Origin: Paenibacillus foliorum
Lineage (GTDB): Bacteria > Bacillota > Bacilli > Paenibacillales > NBRC-103111
NCBI RefSeq assembly: GCF_013141765.1
Contig: NZ_WHOD01000087.1
Span: forward strand, 1 to 64,000
Direction of reading: 5' to 3'
Length of the DNA: 64,000 bases
The position numbers and the translations under genes were made by a program. Of the stretch, positions 32,579 through 40,527 are shown piece after piece. Within the stretch, counting starts at the first letter, position 1; the number at the start of each line of letters is the position of its first letter. Below the pieces are notes generated by a model, which searched no databases, was not told the origin of the DNA, and was given only the letters and a program-made list of their open reading frames with translations.

Positions 32579-33607
32579 ATGATTCATAAAGTAGCTAAAG
32601 CGTATATTTTTGAAGCAAAAACATCGTTTGAAAGCTGTCATGCTTCCCATTTGGCGCTGCTTCCTGGGGGAGACATCCTTGCGGTTTGGTTCGCAGGGAG
32701 TAAAGAAGGCGCCGATGATGTTGCCATATGGTGCGCGAGGAAGCATAACGGAAGCTGGTCTTTGCCGTATCGATTGGCTGATGAGGAAGGGCTGCCGCAT
32801 TGGAATCCCGTTCTGTTTGTGAAACAGGATGGAGAAATCCTGCTTTATTATAAAGTGGGACGTCTGATTAAGGAGTGGTCTACTCTATATAAGTCTTCAC
32901 GGGACAATGGCTTCACTTGGAGCGAGCCGATAGAGTTAGTCGAAGGAGATCGTGGGGGGAGAGGAGCTGTCCGCAACAAGTTAATCGTGCTTACTAACGG
33001 TTCTTGGTTGGCCCCCGCTTCTACGGAGAATGGTATTTGGAAGGCTTTCGTAGATAGTTCCTCAGATCAAGGGGGCAGCTGGATTAGAAGTGATGCTATT
33101 GGTATTGGCAGCTTCGATGAAGCTAGCAGCATTGATGAGGTTGCAGGCAGTACTATTCCCGTGTCCCCTCAATCGTTTTATGGAAGAGGCGTAATTCAGC
33201 CAACCTTATGGGAGTCTGAACCAGGTCAGGTTCATATGCTGCTGAGAAGCTCCGAAGGCCGTATATATCGCAGCGATTCTTCGGATTATGGGAGAACCTG
33301 GAGTGACGCGTACCCAACACGGCTTCCTAACAATAATTCGGGCATTGATCTTGTGAAGATGGATAACGGAACTTTGGTTCTTGCTTATAATCCGGTAGAA
33401 ACCAATTGGGGAGCTAGAACGCCACTTGTTCTAGCATCTTCCACTGATAACGGTGCTTCATGGGAAAATGAGCTTGTGCTGGAGGATGGTGAGGGGGAGT
33501 ATTCTTATCCTGCGATTCTCTCGGATGGAAATGATATTTATGTCACCTATACTTGGAAAAGGGAGAATATCGTATGGATGCAATGCTCCCTTGGTTTTGA
33601 AGCATAG
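32579..33607 (+). CDS. Cytoplasmic sialidase-fold (BNR/Asp-box) protein
   Basis: A 342-residue six-bladed propeller protein of the BNR_2 type without signal peptide. Asp-boxes are visible as SSRDNGFTW, SDSSDYGRTW and SSTDNGASW. Near the start it has a CHASHLALLPGGD segment and WNPVLFVK, both echoed in the two secreted relatives at 34840 and 36756. The FRIP motif of true sialidases is not seen, so annotation as sialidase would be loose; it more likely cleaves an imported oligosaccharide. It sits between the permeases and the aldolase gene. Confidence 0.8.
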   Translation: MIHKVAKAYIFEAKTSFESCHASHLALLPGGDILAVWFAGSKEGADDVAIWCARKHNGSWSLPYRLADEEGLPHWNPVLFVKQDGEILLYYKVGRLIKEWSTLYKSSRDNGFTWSEPIELVEGDRGGRGAVRNKLIVLTNGSWLAPASTENGIWKAFVDSSSDQGGSWIRSDAIGIGSFDEASSIDEVAGSTIPVSPQSFYGRGVIQPTLWESEPGQVHMLLRSSEGRIYRSDSSDYGRTWSDAYPTRLPNNNSGIDLVKMDNGTLVLAYNPVETNWGARTPLVLASSTDNGASWENELVLEDGEGEYSYPAILSDGNDIYVTYTWKRENIVWMQCSLGFEA

Positions 33608-33647
33608 AGAAATGAACAGCCAAATTAAGGGGAGTGGAGGGAAACAA

Positions 33648-34571
33648 ATGAAACCAAATATTTCAAAGGGAATATGGCCAACGATGGTCACTCCTTTTAC
33701 AGATTCTAATGAGATCGATTATGACGCTACCGAACGTCTCGTTGAATGGTATATTCATAACCAAGTGGATGGACTCTTTGCAGTATGCCAATCCAGTGAG
33801 ATGTTTTTTTTGACATTAGAGGAAAGAGTGAAGCTTGCGGCATTTGTTAAGGAGAAGGCGGCAGGACGTGTTCCTGTAATTGCTTCAGGTCACATCGCAG
33901 ATGATTTTGCAGATCAAGTCACCGAATTGAATGCAATGGCCGCTACAGGAATCGATGCATTAGTGTTAATCACAAACCGACTTGCCCTGGAGGGTGAATC
34001 CGATGAGGTTTGGAAAAGAAATTTAGAGAGTCTGTTGAAGCAGATTCCAGAGGATATTGCTCTTGGCTTCTACGAATGCCCTCATCCTTACAAGCGTCTT
34101 ATCTCACCGGAGCTATTGAAATGGTGTGCGGGTACAGGAAGATTCCTATTTCTAAAGGACACCAGCTGTGATGTGGACAATATGAAGGGGAAATTGGATG
34201 CCGTACAGGGTGGAGGTTTGCAAATATATAATGCTAATACAGCAACCTTATTGGAAACGTTGAAGCTTGGTATAACTGGATACAGTGGCATCATGGCTAA
34301 TTTTCATCCAGATCTTTACGTTTGGTTAGAGCGCAATTGGGTGGGTAAACCGGAGCAATCGGCCCATTTAGCCGACTTCCTAAGCCTAACGTCCTTTATT
34401 GAAAAACAACTATATCCGGTAAATTCCAAATACTATTTAATGCTGGAGGGTGTGCTCACTAATTATCATTGCCGATCCAAGAATCATCATGATTTTACAG
34501 CAACCAATCGGCTTGAAGTGGAGCAGCTGCATCGGCTGTCCAAAGTATTGTCGGCGCAGTTCCGCATTTAG
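33648..34571 (+). CDS. DHDPS/N-acetylneuraminate lyase family aldolase
   Basis: A 307-residue class I aldolase-like TIM barrel. The probable Schiff-base lysine is in FLFLKDTSCD and the catalytic tyrosine in GFYECP. The usual GTTGE substrate loop is replaced by QSSEMF, so lysine biosynthesis is unlikely. Family members cleave or form 2-keto-3-deoxy acids, including sialic acid and other sugar acids. ATG 33648 follows GGAGTGGAGGG; upstream in-frame starts lie in the preceding gene. In this locus it may split an ulosonic or aldonic-type product into pyruvate and an aldehyde. Confidence 0.85.
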   Translation: MKPNISKGIWPTMVTPFTDSNEIDYDATERLVEWYIHNQVDGLFAVCQSSEMFFLTLEERVKLAAFVKEKAAGRVPVIASGHIADDFADQVTELNAMAATGIDALVLITNRLALEGESDEVWKRNLESLLKQIPEDIALGFYECPHPYKRLISPELLKWCAGTGRFLFLKDTSCDVDNMKGKLDAVQGGGLQIYNANTATLLETLKLGITGYSGIMANFHPDLYVWLERNWVGKPEQSAHLADFLSLTSFIEKQLYPVNSKYYLMLEGVLTNYHCRSKNHHDFTATNRLEVEQLHRLSKVLSAQFRI

Positions 34572-34592
34572 TTTTATCTGATGAAAGAAAGT

Positions 34593-34637
34593 TCCGATAG
34601 TTTGTGTTAGTGTGACTGCTCCCAACAGACTATCGGA
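34593..34637. promoter_or_regulatory. Inverted repeat after the aldolase gene
   Basis: TCCGATAGT (34593-34601) and ACTATCGGA (34629-34637) form a perfect 9-bp stem extended by a few pairs. No T-run follows on either strand, so termination is uncertain; it could be a processing hairpin separating the transporter and exoenzyme transcripts. Confidence 0.45.
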
Positions 34638-34653
34638 GCTATAAAGTCGAATG

Positions 34654-34669
34654 ATGTAAACGCTATCAT
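34654..34669 (+). promoter_or_regulatory. Perfect cre (CcpA) site upstream of the secreted propeller genes
   Basis: ATGTAAACGCTATCAT agrees with the cre consensus WTGNNARCGNWWWCAW at every constrained position. It lies in the 268-base gap between the aldolase and the secreted protein gene and implies carbon-catabolite control. The rest of the gap holds no gene. Confidence 0.75.
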
Positions 34670-34839
34670 TCAACTGCTTATAAGAACTCATGCAGCAGCC
34701 AAAATTGAAAGGGGGTGGGGCGATAAGCAGAAGGGAAGCGGAGGTTTTAATTAAATACGAGGTAGCTGGTAGTACAAGATGATGGAGTCTTACATCCTTA
34801 ATAGAGCTTTTAAGATTATTTGAAAGGAAGTGCAGTAAT

Positions 34840-36699
34840 TTGAAAATCAATAGACGTATCAGCCTTCTATTATTTCTGATGATGACATTTAGTTTGTTTC
34901 AAACAGCCATCGTGTCCGCAGATCCTGCAGCGATGGAGGGGATATTTAAAAGGGATATTTTCCCTTATCACAATGAGCATAACCATGGCCCTTCCATGGT
35001 GGAGCTGAAGGATGGCAGCTTGTTTGCAGTTTGGTTTAGAGGTGAAGGCGAGAGAGATGCTGACACTACTAGACTTATGGGAGCAAGGTCGAAGGACGGC
35101 GGGAAAACATGGACAGATCCTTTCCTAGTTTACGATACATATGATTTCCCTGATATCAACCCAGTCTTATTTGTAGACAGCCAAGATCGGTTATGGCTTT
35201 TCTATTATATCGTGCTAAACGGGCAGTGGGTTTCATCACAACCCAGATATATGTATGCTGACCTTGGGAGCTATGAATACGATAACACCAATGGCAGCAA
35301 TCCCAAATGGCATTATCCGGAAGTCGTTTATATGAATGTTGGCGATACAATGTCTGGTGCGGGCTCGTATGCGAACGGACAATGGAATTACCGTATTAAA
35401 GGCTCCGAAATCAGACATGTTTTGCCAAGCAAGGTTACAGCAGCGTCGCCTCTGGACCCTTCAAAATATGTTGAGGTTACTTCACGATATAAACCGTCCG
35501 ACAAACGCTATGTTACGGACAGCTTCGTAGTGGAGATGAAGAATGAATATGAAAAATACACGAATTATTTAATAACCGAAAAGCCATATGATGATGTTTA
35601 CGCAGGTAGAAGTCAAGAGATTGCTGATTTGCTTAAAAATGGGAAATACGTTATGAACGCAAATGGAATCGGCTATTCTACCTATGAGCCCCCCATTATC
35701 AAGAACTCTATTGAGCGTGCCTCAGGTGCAGATAATGATTGGAAAACGTGGAATCCAGCGTATAACCGAATGGGCTGGCAAACGAAGAATAAGCCGTTAG
35801 AGTTTGAATACAATGGCAAGAAACGTTTGCTGCTGCCCCTGTATTCTGACTCCCTGGCAAACTCCGTCTTTGTATACACCGATGACAGAGGAGCAACCTG
35901 GCAAATAAGCGAGCCTGTTGTTGGATCCGGTACGATTCAAGGCTCTATGATTCAACTGAAGGACGGTACGATCCGCGCTTATTTCCGGAGCGGTAAGCTG
36001 GATGGCCGAAACGGACGTCTAGCATGGCATGTATCTTACTCAGAATCCAAAGACGGCGGCGCTACTTGGAGTACCGCGAAGGTCGATCCTTATTTGAAAA
36101 ATGACGGCGGCTTTGAGTTTGCCAAGCTGCCTAACGGTGACTGGCTTGCCCTGCATAATCAAGAGTTGAAACGTGACACACTGAAAAGCGGTCACAGAAA
36201 CTCCGTTAGCTTATCACTTTCCAAGGATCAAGGTCAAACATGGAAATCGATCCTGATTCATGAAGATCCAGTTAAAAATGATGACCAGACGTACCAATAT
36301 CCTTCGGTTATCGTAGGCTCAAACGGCGATCTGCTGATGATTTATTCCCACCATGCCAAAGCTGGCAAAACGATGGGCTTTGCCAAAATTGCAAGCGAAG
36401 AAATGGAGAAATTGTTTGCTGCCACGATGACGGCTAGTGATAGCGGAACCCCTGTAGGTCCATCTCTTAGTATGACAGCAGGCAGCAGCAAGCAATTAAC
36501 TACTACATTAACCGTAGATAACACGATCCAAACAGACGGAGATCTTGTCTGGAGCTCAGATGCAGATGATATTGCAACCGTAGACCAAACAGGTAAGATT
36601 ACAGCGACGCTTAAAGCAGGTACGGCATTAATTTATGTGAAAAGTGTGAAATACGGAACTTTGCTGAAATGTCTAGTTACGGTCACAGCTGCTCCTTAA
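34840..36699 (+). CDS. Secreted sialidase-fold (BNR) protein with C-terminal Ig-like domain
   Basis: A 619-residue protein. A signal peptide (basic start, hydrophobic core, cleavage near VSA-DP) is followed by an Asp-box propeller (boxes SKDGGKTW, TDDRGATW, SKDGGATW, SKDQGQTW) with the same HNHGPSMVELKDGS and INPVLFVD landmarks as its relatives, and a C-terminal bacterial Ig-like Big2 domain (residues ~545-615). The start is TTG 34840 behind GAAAGGAAG. It has no anchor, so it is released or loosely bound. It probably acts on an extracellular glycan; the FRIP motif is absent. Confidence 0.82.
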   Translation: MKINRRISLLLFLMMTFSLFQTAIVSADPAAMEGIFKRDIFPYHNEHNHGPSMVELKDGSLFAVWFRGEGERDADTTRLMGARSKDGGKTWTDPFLVYDTYDFPDINPVLFVDSQDRLWLFYYIVLNGQWVSSQPRYMYADLGSYEYDNTNGSNPKWHYPEVVYMNVGDTMSGAGSYANGQWNYRIKGSEIRHVLPSKVTAASPLDPSKYVEVTSRYKPSDKRYVTDSFVVEMKNEYEKYTNYLITEKPYDDVYAGRSQEIADLLKNGKYVMNANGIGYSTYEPPIIKNSIERASGADNDWKTWNPAYNRMGWQTKNKPLEFEYNGKKRLLLPLYSDSLANSVFVYTDDRGATWQISEPVVGSGTIQGSMIQLKDGTIRAYFRSGKLDGRNGRLAWHVSYSESKDGGATWSTAKVDPYLKNDGGFEFAKLPNGDWLALHNQELKRDTLKSGHRNSVSLSLSKDQGQTWKSILIHEDPVKNDDQTYQYPSVIVGSNGDLLMIYSHHAKAGKTMGFAKIASEEMEKLFAATMTASDSGTPVGPSLSMTAGSSKQLTTTLTVDNTIQTDGDLVWSSDADDIATVDQTGKITATLKAGTALIYVKSVKYGTLLKCLVTVTAAP

Positions 36700-36755
36700 G
36701 TTAACAGATCTTCATGGAACGGTTCGACGAAGTTACTTTTAAAGGGGAAATGAAA

Positions 36756-39700
36756 ATGAATAAAAGGATAACGTTTGCCTTACTTCTTGTTATCTGTTTG
36801 AGTTTAACCGGAACAAGTTTTCCCGTAAATGCCGCAGATGCAGGAGCAATAACAGGAGTTCTTAAAGTGGATAGTAAGGCTATGAACATATTTGAACCTA
36901 TTAAAGACGATGGCGATAACGGCGACCATGTTCACGGCTCCAGCATAACAGAATTGCCAAGCGGTGAGCTGCTGTCTGTATGGTTTCAAGGAAATGGCGA
37001 GCGTGACGCAACGACGACAAGAATTATGGGAGCAAGATCTGTGGATGGGGGGAAAACTTGGAAAACCCCTTTTCTCATGGCAGATTCCAAGGGCATTGCT
37101 GATATTAATCCCGCTGTATATGTGGATGCAGGAGAGAGGCTCTGGTTTTTCTGGTATCCTGTTCTGGCAGGAAGATGGGAAACCTCACAGCCTAAATACG
37201 CATATGCCGAAAAAGGGAGTTATGAATTTGCTGTTGTTGGCAATAACAAGCCGAATTGGACATGGTCAGAAGTCATTAACGTAAAAATCGGGATGAATAT
37301 CGGAGACCCGGTTAACCCAAGCAGCCCAGATGACTTCATCAGTCCTAGACTGCAAAAGGGATATGTAAATACTTTGAAACAAAAGCTTGATGAATTTAAG
37401 GCATACAGCTTTAAGCCTGTAGATCAAGGCGGAGCAGGCGTTAATGTAAGGATTAACGGAGAAGACTGGGGCGGCTTTGTTGAGGAAAGACTGAAGCTAG
37501 CTGGCGGAGACGCATATACTCCGACAGTTGCCGATAAAATCTTCACACGCTCGGGCTACCCCCTTGCACGTCGTATTGGCTGGCAAACCAAGGATAAGCC
37601 TTTTACAATACCGCTTGCTGGCGGCAAGGTCCGGATGCTGCTTCCGTTATATTCGGACACCATGGAACAGAGCATGATGGCTATTACGGAGTACGACCCG
37701 ACTCAACCGCTTAAGGATAATTCTATTCAATGGGAATTTAGCGAGCCTATTGTGGGAGCAGCTAGTATCCAAGCATCAATGGCGCAACGGAAAGACGGGA
37801 CCTTGGTAGCTTATATGCGCGACAACGGGCCGCTTCCTAACCGAGTTGTAGCTTCCGAATCGAAGGATGGAGGATTTACTTGGAGCATCGGCAAAGATAT
37901 CCCTGAATTATTGGATCCGGGTGTCGGCCATGACTTGGTGCAGCTTAAGAACGGTAATTGGGCTTTCGTACATGTCGATGCGGAGAAGAAAAGGAACAGC
38001 TTGGCTGTCGCCCTGTCGGATGACGAAGGAAGAACGTGGAAGTATAGAAAACATCTCGCTATCGATTCAAGAGCTAATCCGGGAGATTACCACTATCCTG
38101 CCATTTCCGAGGCAATGAATGGGGATATTCTTATTACCTTTACCCGTGACTTTGCAGCAGACGATGGAGCACTTAGCGGATTCAACAATATCATGTACTC
38201 CAGAATTACGGAGGATTGGATTAAACAAGGAGATTCGGATACCGAGTCGGGCAGAACGGTCTATGATTTTGGCAAAGCTGAGTTCGACATCGCGGTTCCA
38301 AAATCATTTTCAATCAGCACAGCAACAGATAAAACGCTAAAAATTTTGCTGCCTGCTACCGTAAAAGGATATTTGACATACGGCAAGGGTGCTGTGAATG
38401 AAAAAATGGCATACAAGGATCTTCCGGTTAACTGGGACTTGAATATTATAAGATCTAATTTCCAATTGAATGAATATATCGATGATAAGTTTTATGGAGA
38501 TATTGATACAACGAATCTTCCAGTAGGACTGACCAAGGAGCAGCTTCCTGCATTCAAGCCTTTGCTAAGAGCATTTTTCTATGAAGATGACTCCGCCTAT
38601 TTGATCGTAGATGTTAAAGACGAAAATATTATTACGAATGCCGGAGTAGCACCTGTAATGCCTTCAGTCGTTACTGCCGTATACAGCGATAATAAGGAAG
38701 CGGCCACAAGTGTAAAATGGCAGCCAATCGATCCATCCAAGTACGCTGTAGCAGGGAAATTTGATGTATCCGGCGAAGTGCAGGGTACGAACATTAAAGC
38801 AGCGGCACATGTCACAGTTGTAGAAATCGACAAGCCGAGAGTAGTAACCAGCTTGAAGGATGTAAGCCTAGTAACGAGTGTCGGAAAAGCTCCTGTGCTT
38901 CCAACGGTCGTGACAGCTGTCTATAGCGATAACAAAGAAGAACCGGTTAATGTTACGTGGGAGCAGATAGATCCGTCGAAGTATTCAGCTCCAGGTGATT
39001 TTGACGTACGAGGTTCTGTTAAGGAATCGAATATTAAAGCAGTGGCCCATGTAACTGTACAACCAATACGGGTTGAAAAGGTTACTTTGGATCAAAGCAG
39101 CATCAATGTATGGAGAGGCGATACAGCTCAATTGAAAGCTACGGTAACACCGGATAACGCAACTAATAAGATGGTATCGTGGAGTTCAAGCAATCCAACT
39201 GTAGCCACTGTGGACGTAAATGGTCTGATAACTACTATAGCCAACGGAGATGCCATTATCACAGCTAAGACGGTAGATGGAAACTTCGAGGCGAAGGTTA
39301 ACGTACAAGTCAGTGTGAAACCAACGCCAGTTGAAAAGGTTACTTTGGATCAAAGCAGCATCAATGTATGGAGAGGTGAAACCGTTCAACTGAAAGCTAC
39401 GGTAACACCGGATAACGCAACTAATAAGATGGTATCGTGGAGTTCAAGCAATCCGGCTGTCGCCACTGTCGATGTAAATGGCCTAGTAACTACTATAGCC
39501 AACGGAGATGCCATCATCACAGTCAAAACGGTTGATGGAAGCTTCGAGGCGAAAGCTGGCGTACAAGTCAGAACTAGGAGTAATCATTCAGGCAGCAGTG
39601 GTTCAGGAGCGCCAGCTACACCAACCACTCCAACTGCGCCGGGCACAACAACACCTAAGCCAGATGAAACAAAGAAACCTGATTCCAATCCTGGTAGCGG

Positions 39701-40268
39701 TCAAAATGAAGGAAGCAAGCAGTCCTTTAACGACATTGCCGGTCACTCTTGGGCTCAAGAGGCAATCAAAGCTTTGAAGGAAAAAGGAATTGTCAACGGA
39801 ACCTCGGAACAAACCTTTGAACCGGATAAAAATATATCCAGAGCGGATTTCCTAACCATGCTAGTGAGAGCTTTGGGTGTAAAAGCAGAGTTTACTTCTA
39901 ATTTCGATGATGTAGCAAAGGGTGATTACTTCTATGAAGCGTTAGGCATATCTAAAGCCCTTGGCATCACAGATGGAGTGGACGGCTTCAAGTTCAATCC
40001 GCAAGCGGAAATTTCCAGACAAGATTTAATGGTGCTGGCAGCTAGAGCTTTGAAGCTTGCAGGCAAAATAACGTCATCAGGCACAGCAGCAGATTTGAGC
40101 GGCTTTACAGACGCTAAAGATATCTCAGCTTATGCTCTGGAAAGCGTTGCAACGCTTGTGAAGGAAGGAATTATCCAAGGCAGCGATAATAAAGTAAATC
40201 CTCAAGGAAAAGCAACTAGAGCTGAAGTCGCGACTATTGTGTATCGAATTCTTAATAAAATAAAATAA
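36756..40268 (+). CDS. SLH-anchored cell-surface sialidase-fold (BNR) protein
   Basis: A 1170-residue surface protein. After a signal peptide (cleavage near VNA-AD) comes an Asp-box propeller (SVDGGKTW, SKDGGFTW, SDDEGRTW), then a linker domain, two Ig-like Big_4-type domains (DPSKY...HVTV repeats), two nearly identical 86-residue Big2 domains, a Pro/Thr-rich spacer and three SLH repeats (e.g. ISRADFLTMLVRAL, ISRQDLMVLAARAL, ATRAEVATIVYRIL) that bind pyruvylated wall polymer. ATG 36756 follows AAAGGGG; ATG 36750 and 36714 are less suitable. It follows the secreted homologue closely and is probably co-expressed. Confidence 0.85.
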   Translation: MNKRITFALLLVICLSLTGTSFPVNAADAGAITGVLKVDSKAMNIFEPIKDDGDNGDHVHGSSITELPSGELLSVWFQGNGERDATTTRIMGARSVDGGKTWKTPFLMADSKGIADINPAVYVDAGERLWFFWYPVLAGRWETSQPKYAYAEKGSYEFAVVGNNKPNWTWSEVINVKIGMNIGDPVNPSSPDDFISPRLQKGYVNTLKQKLDEFKAYSFKPVDQGGAGVNVRINGEDWGGFVEERLKLAGGDAYTPTVADKIFTRSGYPLARRIGWQTKDKPFTIPLAGGKVRMLLPLYSDTMEQSMMAITEYDPTQPLKDNSIQWEFSEPIVGAASIQASMAQRKDGTLVAYMRDNGPLPNRVVASESKDGGFTWSIGKDIPELLDPGVGHDLVQLKNGNWAFVHVDAEKKRNSLAVALSDDEGRTWKYRKHLAIDSRANPGDYHYPAISEAMNGDILITFTRDFAADDGALSGFNNIMYSRITEDWIKQGDSDTESGRTVYDFGKAEFDIAVPKSFSISTATDKTLKILLPATVKGYLTYGKGAVNEKMAYKDLPVNWDLNIIRSNFQLNEYIDDKFYGDIDTTNLPVGLTKEQLPAFKPLLRAFFYEDDSAYLIVDVKDENIITNAGVAPVMPSVVTAVYSDNKEAATSVKWQPIDPSKYAVAGKFDVSGEVQGTNIKAAAHVTVVEIDKPRVVTSLKDVSLVTSVGKAPVLPTVVTAVYSDNKEEPVNVTWEQIDPSKYSAPGDFDVRGSVKESNIKAVAHVTVQPIRVEKVTLDQSSINVWRGDTAQLKATVTPDNATNKMVSWSSSNPTVATVDVNGLITTIANGDAIITAKTVDGNFEAKVNVQVSVKPTPVEKVTLDQSSINVWRGETVQLKATVTPDNATNKMVSWSSSNPAVATVDVNGLVTTIANGDAIITVKTVDGSFEAKAGVQVRTRSNHSGSSGSGAPATPTTPTAPGTTTPKPDETKKPDSNPGSGQNEGSKQSFNDIAGHSWAQEAIKALKEKGIVNGTSEQTFEPDKNISRADFLTMLVRALGVKAEFTSNFDDVAKGDYFYEALGISKALGITDGVDGFKFNPQAEISRQDLMVLAARALKLAGKITSSGTAADLSGFTDAKDISAYALESVATLVKEGIIQGSDNKVNPQGKATRAEVATIVYRILNKIK
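39072..39587 (+). repeat. Tandem 258-bp duplication encoding two Big2 domains
   Basis: Two adjacent 258-base units (39072-39329 and 39330-39587), each starting GTTGAAAAGGTTACTTTGG, are nearly identical at DNA level. Each encodes one 86-residue Ig-like domain. The low divergence points to a recent duplication or ongoing conversion. Confidence 0.9.
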
Positions 40269-40281
40269 TGTGCAAGTAAGG

Positions 40282-40318
40282 CAGACTATCCTGAGTGTTA
40301 TTTGGGGTAGTCTGTTTT
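40282..40318 (+). terminator. Terminator of the exoenzyme genes
   Basis: CAGACTATCC (40282-40291) pairs with GGGGTAGTCTG (40304-40314), followed by TTTT. Confidence 0.75.
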
Positions 40319-40527
40319 ATGTTGAAATTAAGCATTTTCGTAAGGGTTCATTCTGGATAACACCTATAAATATACAATTTATTGGAATTACTCCTTTTGT
40401 TTTTTTGATTTTATAGCACAGACATCGAAAACTTACATATTTTTACATTATAAAAAGAACCTGCGACAAAAAAAATCTGCTAGAATGTAAAATAGGACAT
40501 GACATCATAGATATGGGGGACGGAATT

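Noticed and set aside
32579..40268. True sialidases (GH33)
   Set aside because: Asp-boxes are present but the FRIP motif and the sialic acid catabolic genes are not seen, so a sialic acid substrate is not claimed.
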